32,225 bases of DNA from an uncultured Bacilli bacterium (GCA_910587745.1 CAJUNE010000014.1:1-32225); one strand, 5' to 3'; numbered from the stretch's first letter, positions 1-8,159 are shown. Numbers and translations: made by a program. Notes: a model not told the origin generated them from the sequence alone.

Positions 1-1
1 T

Positions 2-664
2 AAAGAATATTTAAAAAGTATTAGTGAAGAAAGTTATAAAGAGTTTAATTCTAAAATTATTTTTACCAATTATGAAATGTTAGGTATTAGATTACCTAAA
101 CTTAGAATACTTGCAAAAGAAATATTTAAAACTGATTATAAAGAATTTTTAAATATTAATATTACTTATTATGAAGAAGCGATGCTTTATTTATTAGTTA
201 TAACTTTTATTAAAGATATAGATGAATTGATGCTATATTTTCCAAAAGCTTTAGATTTAATTGATAATTGGGCTTTATGTGATAGTTTTTGTGGAAGTTT
301 AAAAATAGTAATAAATAATAAAGAATACTTTTTAAAAGTAATTGATAAACTTTTAAAGAGTGATAAAACTTATAATGTTAGAGTAGGCCTAGTGTTACTT
401 TTAAATTATTATGTTAGTGAAGATTATTTAGATTTAATATTTAAATATTTAGATAATATAAATAGTGATGAGTATTACATAAATATGGCTGAAGCATGGC
501 TCTTATGTGAAATATTTATTAAATATCAAAGTTATGGTTTAAAATATTTAGAAAATAATAAATTAAATAGTTTTACAATAAATAAAACAATTAGTAAAAT
601 TAGAGATAGCTTTAGAGTAAGTAAAGATGTTAAAGATATGATTTTAGAATATAGGAGTAATTAA
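2..664 (+). CDS. DNA alkylation repair protein, AlkD-like (5' truncated by window edge)
   Basis: The frame is open back to the first bases of the window, so the ATG at 77 is internal; the upstream residues (KEYLKSIS...FNSKIIFTNYE) continue the family's usual N-terminal region. About 220 residues are visible, nearly all helix-forming, as expected for the HEAT-like solenoid of AlkD glycosylases that remove positively charged N3/N7-alkylated bases. The motif NWALCD (codons 266-283) places Trp and Asp four residues apart, as in the catalytic Trp/Asp pair of AlkD. The stop at 662-664 is followed one base later by the ATG of a methyltransferase gene, so the two were probably co-transcribed. Family assignment is from motif and fold resemblance only; some AlkD-like proteins have no demonstrated glycosylase activity. 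Confidence 0.8.
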   Translation, partial: KEYLKSISEESYKEFNSKIIFTNYEMLGIRLPKLRILAKEIFKTDYKEFLNINITYYEEAMLYLLVITFIKDIDELMLYFPKALDLIDNWALCDSFCGSLKIVINNKEYFLKVIDKLLKSDKTYNVRVGLVLLLNYYVSEDYLDLIFKYLDNINSDEYYINMAEAWLLCEIFIKYQSYGLKYLENNKLNSFTINKTISKIRDSFRVSKDVKDMILEYRSN

Positions 665-665
665 T

Positions 666-1299
666 ATGGATTATTGGAATGATATATATTGGAAAAATAA
701 TTTAAATAAAAATAAATTAGAAAATTTGGATTTTTTAAAAGATATTTGGATTGATAAGTATAGTGATATTATAAATCAAATTCCTAAAGGAAAATGTTTA
801 GATTTGGGGGTGTGGAATTGGACAATATACAAAATATTTTAAAGATAAAGGCTTTGATGTTATTTCTTGTGATATTTCAGAGGAAGCTTTAAAAACTTTA
901 AAAAGTAATATTCCTGATGCTCATATTGAAAAATTAGATATGACAAAAAGTTTTCCTTTTCCAGATGAAAGTTTTGATTTAATAGTGGCTAATTTATCTA
1001 TTCATTATTTTGATTATGAAACAACAAAAAATCTTTTGAATGAAATTAAAAGAGTTTTAAAGAAGGGTGGCTACTTTGTTGGTTCTGTTAATTCGGATAA
1101 AACTTATAAGTTTTTAATTGAACCTGAAAAAATAGAAGATAATTATTATAAGGAAATGGATCGTTTTGTTAGGCTTTGGAATAAAGAACAATTTGATGAT
1201 TTTTTTAAAAATTTTAATAAGATAGTATTAGAAGAAGTTACAACAACGAGATGGAATAAAATAAAAATAATGTGGGAGTTTATATATAAAATAGATTAG
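666..1299 (+). pseudogene. class I SAM-dependent methyltransferase, frameshifted
   Basis: An ATG at 666 opens a frame reading MDYWNDIYWKNN... up to the SAM-binding glycine motif. There the run of five G at 806-810 shifts the frame: with four G the text reads LDLGCGIGQYTKYFKDKGF, a perfect class I motif I; with five it runs into TAA near 840. The rest continues in the +1 frame to 1299, with PFPDESFDLIVANLSIHYFD (motifs II/III) and LKKGGYF (post-motif). Reconstructed length is about 210 aa, normal for Methyltransf_11/25 proteins of unknown substrate. It starts one base after the AlkD-like gene, suggesting translational coupling. The break is a single base in a homopolymer, so a sequencing error or slippage (phase variation) is as likely as true decay. 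Confidence 0.85.
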
Positions 1300-1320
1300 A
1301 TTTTAAATTATTGCTTGTTA

Positions 1321-1329
1321 TGATATAAT
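1321..1329 (+). promoter_or_regulatory. extended -10 promoter for the pseudouridine synthase gene
   Basis: TGATATAAT matches the extended -10 consensus (TGn TATAAT). No good -35 is visible 16-18 bases upstream, which an extended -10 tolerates. Predicted transcription starts near 1336, giving a leader of only about ten bases before the ATG at 1347. Confidence 0.6.
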
Positions 1330-1346
1330 AGATTTGAGTTGATAAA

Positions 1347-1988
1347 ATGAAAAAAATGGATATTATTTATGAAGATAAAGAATTATTGGTGGTTAATAAA
1401 CCTCCTAAACTTTTAACTATTAGTGATGGGAAAACAGATAATACTTTATATAATATGGCACGGACTTATGTTAAAAAACAACATAAAAGTAATAAAATAT
1501 TTATTGTACATAGACTTGATAAAGATACTTCAGGTGTAGTATTATTTGCTAAATCAGAAGATGTAAAAAAATATTTACAAGATAACTGGAATAAAATTAC
1601 TAAAAGAGAATATTTGGGAATATTAGATGGTTATTTAGAAAATAATAAAGGAGTTATTAAAGAGTATTTAGTGGAAGATAAAACGCATAGAGTATATGCT
1701 TCTAATAAAAAAGTTGGAGAATATGCAGAAACACATTATGAAGTATTAAATAGAAAGTTTAAATGTTCTTTAGTTAAAATTGAAATTAAAACAGGTAAAA
1801 AAAATCAAATAAGAGTAGGTTTTAGTAATTTAGGACATCCTATAATTGGTGATAAAAAATATGGAAGTAAAAATAATTATATTAAAAGACTTGGATTACA
1901 TGCTTCTAAATTAGAGATAAATATTAAAGATAAGAAATATGTGTTTGAGGCAAACTTACCAAAAGAATTTTTAATTTATCAAAAATAA
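1347..1988 (+). CDS. RluA-family pseudouridine synthase
   Basis: A 213-aa protein with the RluA/RluD catalytic signature HRLDKDTSG at residues 55-63; Asp58 is the predicted nucleophile. The family isomerises specific uridines of 23S rRNA or tRNA to pseudouridine. Other family motifs: IIYEDKELLVVNKP at the N-terminus, TGKKNQIRV in the middle and GHPIIGDKKYG near the C-terminus. No N-terminal S4 RNA-binding domain is present, so it resembles the short RluA/TruC-like forms rather than RluD; the substrate cannot be told. Leader and ribosome site are short and weak (GAGTTGA). A second in-frame ATG lies at codon 4 and has no better ribosome site. The gene has its own extended -10 promoter and no clear terminator before the next transcription unit. 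Confidence 0.88.
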   Translation: MKKMDIIYEDKELLVVNKPPKLLTISDGKTDNTLYNMARTYVKKQHKSNKIFIVHRLDKDTSGVVLFAKSEDVKKYLQDNWNKITKREYLGILDGYLENNKGVIKEYLVEDKTHRVYASNKKVGEYAETHYEVLNRKFKCSLVKIEIKTGKKNQIRVGFSNLGHPIIGDKKYGSKNNYIKRLGLHASKLEINIKDKKYVFEANLPKEFLIYQK

Positions 1989-1991
1989 TAC

Positions 1992-2022
1992 TTGACCTTA
2001 ACCTTAGGTTAGCGTTTATTAT
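1992..2022 (+). promoter_or_regulatory. promoter with 19-bp spacer and central palindrome (MerR-type layout) upstream of ABC exporter
   Basis: A -35 TTGACC (1992-1997) and a -10 TATTAT (2017-2022) are separated by 19 bases instead of 17. The spacer contains the perfect palindrome TAACCTTAGGTTA (1999-2011). An over-long spacer with a dyad between the hexamers is the hallmark of promoters untwisted by MerR-family activators. No merR-like gene is in the window, so the regulator would act in trans. Inference from layout; an ordinary repressor could also bind this dyad. Confidence 0.55.
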
Positions 2023-2046
2023 GAATTTATGAAAGGGAGATGTTAT

Positions 2047-2946
2047 ATGTTAAAAGTAGAAAATGTAACAAAATATTATGGTGATATAAAAGCGGTTGAT
2101 GATTTATCATTTACTATTGAACCTGGTGAAATATTTGGACTTTTAGGAGTAAATGGAGCTGGTAAAACAACAACATTTAGAATGATTATGGGACTTTTAG
2201 AACCTAATAAGGGATCTATTACAATTAATGATAAAAAAATAGATTATAAGTTAGTTGAAAAAATAGGTTTCTTAACAGAAGAGAGAAGTTTACTTACAAA
2301 GTTAACCGTTAAAGAACAAGTGATTTATTATGGAACTTTAAAAGGAATGAAAGAAAAAGATATTTTAAATAAACTAGATTATTGGTTAGATAGATTTGGA
2401 GTATCAGATTATAAAGAACGTAAAATTAAAGAATTAAGTAAAGGTAATCAACAAAAGATTCAATTTATTACGGCGATTATTCATGAACCGGATTTATTAG
2501 TTTTAGATGAACCTTTTACAGGATTAGACCCAATAAATGTAGAAAGTTTTATGAGTGTAATAAGAGAGTTTAAACAAAAAGGGAAAATGATAATATTTTC
2601 TAGTCATAGAATGGAACATGTGGAACTATTTTGTGAAAAGTTAGTTATATTAAAAAAAGGGAGGGCAGTATTAAGTGGTAATTTAAAAGACATAAAAAAG
2701 AATTATCAGAAAAAGATTATTAGAATCGCTGGGGATGTAAATATTGACAATTTAAAAAATACTAAAGGTGTAATTGATGTTATTAAAGAAAATTTAGAGA
2801 TTGTAGTTAAAATAGAAAGTGATAAGTTTATTGAAAATGTTTTTGAAGTAGTAAAGAAATCTTCTAATATAACTAAATTTATTGTAGAAGATGCTTCTTT
2901 AAATGAAATATTCTTAAATACTGTGGGTGAAGCTTATGAGAAATAA
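2047..2946 (+). CDS. ABC transporter ATP-binding protein (NatA-type exporter)
   Basis: About 299 aa. Walker A GVNGAGKTT at residues 34-42, ABC signature LSKGNQQ at 130-136, Walker B LLVLDEP at 150-156 and the H-loop His near 187 are all intact, so an active ATPase is expected. The 80-residue C-terminal extension is typical of NatA/EcsA-like subunits that pair with ABC-2 type permeases. I place the start at the ATG at 2047, preceded by AAAGGGAGA at the right distance, rather than the ATG at 2029, which has no ribosome site. The downstream permease start overlaps the last codons, so the two genes are translationally coupled. Likely substrates of this class are ions, drugs or peptides; the sequence does not say which. 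The MerR-type promoter hints at induction by a toxic compound or stress. Confidence 0.92.
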   Translation: MLKVENVTKYYGDIKAVDDLSFTIEPGEIFGLLGVNGAGKTTTFRMIMGLLEPNKGSITINDKKIDYKLVEKIGFLTEERSLLTKLTVKEQVIYYGTLKGMKEKDILNKLDYWLDRFGVSDYKERKIKELSKGNQQKIQFITAIIHEPDLLVLDEPFTGLDPINVESFMSVIREFKQKGKMIIFSSHRMEHVELFCEKLVILKKGRAVLSGNLKDIKKNYQKKIIRIAGDVNIDNLKNTKGVIDVIKENLEIVVKIESDKFIENVFEVVKKSSNITKFIVEDASLNEIFLNTVGEAYEK

Positions 2947-4234
2947 ATTTAAATATTTGACTTTATATAGTTTAAAAAAGAAAATTGATACTAAATGGTT
3001 TAAAGTAGTTAATGTTCTTCTATGTTTATTATTAGTATTTATATTTAATATGGATAGTATAATTAAAGCTTTCGGGGGAGATTTTGATAAGAAAAATAAA
3101 ATATATGTAGTTGATAATGTTGGTAAATATGATAGTTTTAAAAATAATATGGAAGCTATATATAAAGAAATAGAAGAAAAAGAAATTGAAATTATTTTAG
3201 ATAATAATGCATTAGATAAAAAAAAGAAAATAGATGATGATATAATTATTGTTATTAATAAAAGCGATACTGATTATATTGAAAGCGAAATTATTTCTTA
3301 TGATGCTGTACCAAGAACTACTTATGAAATAGTTAATAGTTCCTTAAATAGCTTAAAAACAGAAATAGTTTTAGAAACAAGTGGTTTATCAGAGGATGAA
3401 ATTAGTAAACTTACAAGTCCAGTGAAAGCTATAGAAACAGTATTAAATAAAGATGCGCAAGATAATGCAACGAAAGAAATGTTAAGTGGTGTTATAACAA
3501 CTATATTTATTGTTCCATTCTTTATTTTAATAGTTAGTATGGTTCAAATGCTAGGCGCAGAAATAAATGATGAAAAATCAAGTAGAGGAATGGAAATAAT
3601 TATTTCTTCTGTATCAGCGAGAGAACATTTCTTAAGTAAAATACTTGCTTCCCTTAGTTTTGTACTTATTCAAGGTGGTTTATTATTCTTATATGGTATT
3701 CTAGCATTTATAATAAAAGAAATTATTAGTGTTAGTGGAGTTAGTGCTGGAGTAGGTGGCATTATTAGTGAAGTTTATACAATGGTTAAAGCATCAGGAG
3801 TGTTTACACTTTTATTTAAAGGTGCAGTTCCACTTTTAGTATTATTTATCGTAAGCTTTATTCTTTATGCTATTGTTGCTGCAACTCTTGCTAGTATGAC
3901 TACTAATATTGAAGACTTTCAACAATTACAAACTCCTTTAATGATTATTATGATGGTAGGGTATTATATTGCAATTATGGCTGTTATGTTTGATGGCTCA
4001 ATATTTATAAATATTCTAGCTTATATCCCAATGCTTTCAGTTTTAATTGCCCCAACTTTATATTTAATGGGCGGAATGTCATTAATATCATTAATTGGTT
4101 CAGTTTTAGTAACCTGTATTGCAACATTTGTAATTTATAAATATGCTCTTAGAATATATAAAGTAGGAATACTTAATTATTCATCTAGTAAATTATGGGG
4201 TAAAATGGTTAAATCAATTAAAAAAGGAGCTTAG
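2936..4234 (+). CDS. ABC-2 type permease (NatB-like)
   Basis: Membrane partner of the preceding ATPase, about 432 aa. Layout is that of NatB/ABC2_membrane_3 permeases: one N-terminal TM helix (around residues 25-40, VVNVLLCLLLVFIF), a soluble extracytoplasmic domain of about 130 residues, then five or so TM helices from about residue 185 to the end, with the characteristic cytoplasmic stretch NDEKSSRGMEIIISS between the first two of these. The ATG at 2936 has GGTGA five bases upstream; an in-frame GTG at 2927 is possible but less likely. The coding end overlaps the ATPase stop by 11 bases at the 5' side, and its own stop lies in the loop of a terminator shared with convergent genes. Confidence 0.9.
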   Translation: MRNKFKYLTLYSLKKKIDTKWFKVVNVLLCLLLVFIFNMDSIIKAFGGDFDKKNKIYVVDNVGKYDSFKNNMEAIYKEIEEKEIEIILDNNALDKKKKIDDDIIIVINKSDTDYIESEIISYDAVPRTTYEIVNSSLNSLKTEIVLETSGLSEDEISKLTSPVKAIETVLNKDAQDNATKEMLSGVITTIFIVPFFILIVSMVQMLGAEINDEKSSRGMEIIISSVSAREHFLSKILASLSFVLIQGGLLFLYGILAFIIKEIISVSGVSAGVGGIISEVYTMVKASGVFTLLFKGAVPLLVLFIVSFILYAIVAATLASMTTNIEDFQQLQTPLMIIMMVGYYIAIMAVMFDGSIFINILAYIPMLSVLIAPTLYLMGGMSLISLIGSVLVTCIATFVIYKYALRIYKVGILNYSSSKLWGKMVKSIKKGA

Positions 4235-4246
4235 TTAGGCTCCTTT
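4223..4246. terminator. bidirectional terminator shared by exporter operon and convergent CotF-like genes
   Basis: Arms AAAGGAGC (4223-4230) and GCTCCTTT (4239-4246) form an 8-bp stem with an 8-base loop. On + it is followed by GTTTTG; on - by a run of six T. The loop holds the stop codons of both convergent genes: TAG of the permease (4232-4234) and TAA of the minus-strand gene (4235-4237). Confidence 0.85.
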
Positions 4247-4486
4247 GTTTTGTAATTGACTTAATGTTTTTTTGATTTCTGAAGATTTAATGTTATTTAT
4301 TTGATACCAACCACATTCAGTCATTTTAGTATATACTTCATATTGCATTTTTAATATTTCTGTTAGAGATTCTTTTAAAATTTCATGAACCTTTTTATTA
4401 CTAGCTTCCTGTGAACCATGAACATAAACTTCACAAGTTCCTTTTAGAAGAAGTAAAATATTCTCCATAATTTGTTTATCATTCAT
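4235..4486 (-). CDS. small CotF-like (spore coat F family) protein, C-terminal-half type
   Basis: An 83-aa helical protein. The segment MQYEVYTKMTECGWYQINN (about residues 47-65) matches the Coat_F signature (helix ending in KM-x-x-x-GWY). Coat_F proteins are small helical proteins of endospore coats, though many homologues occur in species or stages where a coat role is unproven. It overlaps the upstream minus-strand gene by eight bases (ATG inside the TGA-containing end of that gene), so translation is coupled. The two together resemble one four-helix Coat_F/ferritin-like unit split over two genes. Whether this organism sporulates cannot be seen from this window. Confidence 0.65.
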   Translation of the reverse strand: MNDKQIMENILLLLKGTCEVYVHGSQEASNKKVHEILKESLTEILKMQYEVYTKMTECGWYQINNIKSSEIKKTLSQLQNKGA

Positions 4487-4670
4487 TAGCTAAATCCTCC
4501 ATAACTTTTAATAACTTTTCACTTAAACTATGATGCTTTTTAGCTAACTTTTGAATAAATGAAGCAAGACTTTTATCTTCTAATTCATTACTGAAATTAT
4601 TAAAAAGGGCTTCTAAGTTTTGTTCATGACTAATAGCATCTTCCATATAAAGCAATTCTTTTTGTGTCAT
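4479..4670 (-). CDS. small helical protein, CotF-associated (N-terminal-half type)
   Basis: A 63-aa all-helical protein beginning MTQKELLYMEDAISHEQ, the type of sequence found in short proteins annotated as spore coat or ferritin-like in clostridia and bacilli. A strong ribosome site, AAGGAGG, sits seven bases before the ATG. Its stop TGA overlaps the start of the CotF-like gene. Two predicted amphipathic helices (about 4-28 and 32-60) would form a hairpin that could pair with the partner protein to complete a four-helix bundle. That pairing is inference. The gene is divergent from the Cys-rich surface protein gene and I see no convincing promoter for it in the 200-base gap. Confidence 0.6.
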   Translation of the reverse strand: MTQKELLYMEDAISHEQNLEALFNNFSNELEDKSLASFIQKLAKKHHSLSEKLLKVMEDLANE

Positions 4671-4783
4671 TATTTTTTCCTCCTTATTTTTATTATGGAT
4701 ATTTTTTAGAATTTCAAACAGAAAAATCTTTGTAATTATTTTTTGTTAATTAACTTTTTTATATGGAATTTTCAAAATATATA

Positions 4784-4792
4784 TGATAATAT
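4784..4792 (+). promoter_or_regulatory. extended -10 promoter for the Cys/His-rich repeat protein
   Basis: TGATAATAT fits TGn plus a variant -10 (TAATAT). No clear -35. Transcription would begin near 4799, leaving a leader of about 73 bases. Confidence 0.45.
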
Positions 4793-4799
4793 ATTTAGG

Positions 4800-4840
4800 A
4801 CGTCAAAATTTATGTAATTCAAATTATAGAGTTTTGATGT
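4800..4840 (+). promoter_or_regulatory. 5' leader stem-loop ahead of the Cys/His-rich protein gene
   Basis: ACGTCAAAA (4800-4808) pairs with TTTTGATGT (4832-4840) over nine positions with one G-U pair, and a run of T follows. It starts almost exactly at the predicted transcription start, a position typical of mRNA-stabilising 5' hairpins; it could also act as a weak attenuator. AT-rich, so modest confidence. Confidence 0.35.
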
Positions 4841-4871
4841 TTTTAAATTTATAAGAAAAGAGGAATTTATA

Positions 4872-7187
4872 ATGAAGAATGAACAGCCAAAAAAGAATAT
4901 TTTCGAACTTTTAGAACTTATGAAGAAATATAAAAAAAGAGTTGCTTTAGGTGTAACTGCTGCAGCTGTATTGACTGGAGCTGTAGCATTATCTGCTTTA
5001 GAAAATAAGGAAAGTCAAAAGTTTTCTACTCCAGAAGATCCAAAGTCTTCTATTGAAGATTTTGATCCTAGTTTTAAATTGCCAAAAGGTGGTTTAAATG
5101 ATAGTGTTGAATCGATTATAGGTTTGCCAGAAGAGAAAGAAAAAGAAGGCTTGAAAGATTTAATTAATGAATTTGATAAAAAAGATACTTTACAAGAGAA
5201 TGTAATTAGTGGTATTGAAAAAGAAAATGAAACTGTAATTCAAGATGATCATGTTCATACTTTTGGAGATTTTCAATTTGTTGATGGACAAAGTGAGATT
5301 GCATGTTGTGATTGTGGTGAAATGATTAGCAGAGAACACAGCTTTGCTTCACCATCTATTGTATATAATTTTAATGGTAATGATACACATGATACTATAA
5401 CAACTATTACTTGTGATACATGTGATTATGTTTCTAAATTAACAGAAGTAAATGATTGTTTTTATACAATTAAAGAATATGATAATGATTATGAATATAA
5501 AGTTTGTAATCAGTGTGGTGGGAAAACGAAAACATCTCATGAATATGATTTAGGTATTGATAATTTAGATGGTACTACTACTTATTCTTGCATACATGAA
5601 AACTGTTTACATGAATTAACTTTACCTACACCAGGTTATACTATAGAAGAACATGTTCATGATTATGGTAAAGCGGTTGTTACTTATAAAGATATTACAC
5701 CTACTAAACACACTATTGTTTCTACTCAAAGATGTTTAAGTCCTGATTGTGAAGATCCATTAAAAGTAGTAGAACAAACGGTTAAACATACATTTGATTC
5801 TGGTATAATTAGCAATGGGAAAATAGTTTATACTTGTAATGATTGTGGATATCAAAAAACTAGAAACTATTCTTATGATAATAATGATAATGATAGACCA
5901 ACAAGGCCAACACACTCTCATAGCTATGGAGAAAGTGTGATTACTTATAAGGACATAACTGATATGGAACATACTGTAGTTAATACTAGTTCATGTACTG
6001 GTTGCTCTTCAGTTATAGTAAATGAAGCAACTGTTTCTCATGAATTTGGTGAAGGTGTATTAAATGAAGACGGAACAAAGATAATTTTTACTTGTAAATG
6101 TGGATATCAAAAGACTCAAGACTATGTTCCAGAAGTCCATAATCATGATTATAAGGAAAACATTACTTATAAAGATATTACTGATATTGGACATACTAAA
6201 GTGAGTGTAAAAAAATGCCAAGTTGATGGTTGTGATAATCCTATAGTATCATTTGAAGAAGTTTTAGCCCATGAATTTGATAAAGGAGTATTAAATGAGG
6301 CAGAAACTGAGATAACTTATACTTGTGCTTGTGGTTATCAAAAAACAGAGGCTTATGCTCATACTCATAGTGATGCACCTGCTGATTTAGTTTATGTTTT
6401 TGATCATTCAAATTCTAATGGAACTCATACTCTTACTGCTAGTTACTTATGTACTAAATGTGGTGAAGAAGTTGTTGTTACTAAACCAGAAGATTGTGAA
6501 TATACTACTAGTTATGAGAGTGTAGGAATTACTAATCCAACAAACATTCATAATATTATAAATACTTGTGATGTTTGTGGTTATGAAACAAAAACAACAG
6601 GGTCTTGTACTAAAACTGGTGAAATGCAATTTGTAAAAATATATGATAATATATATGAATATTATGATTGTGCAGATTGTCATGGCTATGTTGATAGAGA
6701 TTATCATACAGAACACGTTTTTGGTGAATGGGAAATTGATGAAAGCCGTCATATTAGATATTGTGGCTGTGTTGAAGGCAGAGAAGAGGGGTATCATACA
6801 TATGAGAATGGAGAATGTACAGCTTGTGGTTACATCTTAGATCATGAACATGCACCTGATGGTATGGATTTAATGGATCTTATTTTTAGTCCGTTTTATG
6901 ATCAATTAGTATCTAAAAGTAATTTTACGAATCCAAATCCAAATCCAGATGAATACTGCTTTAGATATGATTTAATTTGTAGTACTTGTGGCACTCATTA
7001 TTCAATTAGATATGACCATAATTATGAAAATGGAATTTGTAAAAGAACAGATTGCAGAATAGCTGATCCTAATTATGTATCTGATATTGTCTATGAAGAT
7101 AATTCATACACAGATGTTAAAAATGACTCTACCTCAAATTCTGATGTGTTAAAATTAGAAAGAACACTAGGTAACGAAAATTATTAA
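4872..7187 (+). CDS. secreted or membrane-anchored Cys/His-rich repeat protein (zinc-ribbon-like repeats)
   Basis: A 771-aa protein of unknown function. A basic N-terminus is followed by one hydrophobic segment (about residues 24-43, VALGVTAAAVLTGAVALSAL), a signal peptide or membrane anchor, then an acidic linker to about residue 120. The rest carries many CxxC or CxC pairs (e.g. CCDCG, CDTC, CNQCGG, CNDCGYQKT, CTKCGEE, CDVCGYET, CTACGY, CSTCG) mixed with His-rich HxH motifs. Three tandem units start at His261, His348 and His423 and share H-x-H-x-Y...ITYKDIT...H...C...H-x-F...YTC-x-CGYQKT; the other units are more diverged. Similar H...CxxCG repeats are common in surface proteins of gut Firmicutes, where they are taken as structural zinc-binding modules. 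Ribosome site AGAGGA precedes the ATG. No sortase motif at the C-terminus. Confidence 0.8.
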   Translation: MKNEQPKKNIFELLELMKKYKKRVALGVTAAAVLTGAVALSALENKESQKFSTPEDPKSSIEDFDPSFKLPKGGLNDSVESIIGLPEEKEKEGLKDLINEFDKKDTLQENVISGIEKENETVIQDDHVHTFGDFQFVDGQSEIACCDCGEMISREHSFASPSIVYNFNGNDTHDTITTITCDTCDYVSKLTEVNDCFYTIKEYDNDYEYKVCNQCGGKTKTSHEYDLGIDNLDGTTTYSCIHENCLHELTLPTPGYTIEEHVHDYGKAVVTYKDITPTKHTIVSTQRCLSPDCEDPLKVVEQTVKHTFDSGIISNGKIVYTCNDCGYQKTRNYSYDNNDNDRPTRPTHSHSYGESVITYKDITDMEHTVVNTSSCTGCSSVIVNEATVSHEFGEGVLNEDGTKIIFTCKCGYQKTQDYVPEVHNHDYKENITYKDITDIGHTKVSVKKCQVDGCDNPIVSFEEVLAHEFDKGVLNEAETEITYTCACGYQKTEAYAHTHSDAPADLVYVFDHSNSNGTHTLTASYLCTKCGEEVVVTKPEDCEYTTSYESVGITNPTNIHNIINTCDVCGYETKTTGSCTKTGEMQFVKIYDNIYEYYDCADCHGYVDRDYHTEHVFGEWEIDESRHIRYCGCVEGREEGYHTYENGECTACGYILDHEHAPDGMDLMDLIFSPFYDQLVSKSNFTNPNPNPDEYCFRYDLICSTCGTHYSIRYDHNYENGICKRTDCRIADPNYVSDIVYEDNSYTDVKNDSTSNSDVLKLERTLGNENY

Positions 7188-7192
7188 TTATA

Positions 7193-7220
7193 AAAGAGAA
7201 TCTTTGAATTGATTCTCTTT
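7193..7220. terminator. terminator, copy 1 (left of IS)
   Basis: Arms AAAGAGAATC and GATTCTCTTT (10-bp perfect stem, 8-base loop TTTGAATT), flanked by A-rich and T-rich runs so that it can work in both directions. It ends the Cys/His-rich gene. The identical 28 bases recur at 8240-8267. Confidence 0.85.
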
Positions 7221-7224
7221 CTTT

Positions 7225-7244
7225 ATTGTAATTTCAACCGCACC
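7225..7244 (+). repeat. IS terminal inverted repeat, left
   Basis: Matches the reverse complement of 8215-8234 at 19 of 20 positions; the inner 15 bases (AATTTCAACCGCACC) are identical. Confidence 0.85.
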
Positions 7245-7247
7245 AAT

Positions 7248-8159
7248 TTAATTATATTTTAATTGTACATCAAAAGAGCATTTATAGTCAAACATTTTTC
7301 TAGGCATACAATTAATTTCAAAACAAATATTATCTAAATAAACTTGAGAAATATATCTCATAGAACTTCCTTTTGGAATAAATCTTCTAACTAAAGCGTT
7401 TGTTCTTTCATTAGTTCCTCTTTGAAATGAACAATATGGATCGCATTTATATAGTTTAACTCCTAATTTCTTAGCAGTTAATCCTAAAGCTTGAAATTCT
7501 AATCCATTATCTACTGTTATTGATCTTACTAAAATTTCATTTTTTAAAATAAAATTATAAATCAACTTATCTATATAATATTCATTTTTATATTCTGCTT
7601 TTATTAACCATACTTTTCTTGAACATCTATCTACTATAGAAATAATAGATTGATATTCATTTCTTTTGCCAAGTATAGAATCTATCTCTAAATGTCCTAG
7701 TTCATCTCTTTTATTGATATATTTAGGTCTTAAACTAATTGGAAGAACTGTTTTATTATCAAAGTTCCATTTTGTATGACTCATCATGTTACTTTTGTTG
7801 CTTTTATGTTTTTTATAACAAAGGTTATTTTTAGTAAGTTCTATTTTTCCATTGTTTATCCAATTATATACTTGTTTAACTGTTGGACAATTAATATTTA
7901 AATATTGTTTCTTAAACTTATATATACATATTTCTATTGAACAGGTTTTACGATCATAATGAGAATATAAATATCTCAAAAAGATATCATATTTTTTTTC
8001 TAAGTTTAATTTCCTTTTTTTATAAATACCAGCTTTATATCTAGAAATAGTAGAATGGCTAATTCCAAGAATAGCAGCGACTTTTCGCATAGATAATCCT
8101 TGTTCAAGCAAAATATCAATTTGTGCTTTCTTTTCGATTGTTAATTGTGTATAATGCAT
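7248..8159 (-). CDS. IS30-family transposase
   Basis: A 303-aa DDE transposase, apparently intact. The N-terminal helix-turn-helix (about residues 5-45, MRKVAAILGISHSTISRY) binds the inverted repeats. The catalytic triad is visible as Asp160 (HLEIDSILG), Asp217 (ITVDNGLEF) and Glu251 (QRGTNERTN); the 33-residue gap between the last two is the IS30 spacing. The family moves by a copy-out circle intermediate. Ribosome site AAGGAGG lies six bases before the ATG but is partly buried in a hairpin. Transcription from the upstream phosphohexomutase gene would run into this gene, yet two terminators stand between them. Confidence 0.95.
   Translation of the reverse strand: MHYTQLTIEKKAQIDILLEQGLSMRKVAAILGISHSTISRYKAGIYKKRKLNLEKKYDIFLRYLYSHYDRKTCSIEICIYKFKKQYLNINCPTVKQVYNWINNGKIELTKNNLCYKKHKSNKSNMMSHTKWNFDNKTVLPISLRPKYINKRDELGHLEIDSILGKRNEYQSIISIVDRCSRKVWLIKAEYKNEYYIDKLIYNFILKNEILVRSITVDNGLEFQALGLTAKKLGVKLYKCDPYCSFQRGTNERTNALVRRFIPKGSSMRYISQVYLDNICFEINCMPRKMFDYKCSFDVQLKYN

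Noticed and set aside
5760..5972. Minus-strand open frames inside the Cys/His-rich gene (also 6447-6797, and + 6643-6840)
   Set aside because: They lie wholly within a gene with clear repeats and motifs, lack ribosome sites and encode low-complexity Ile/Phe-rich text.
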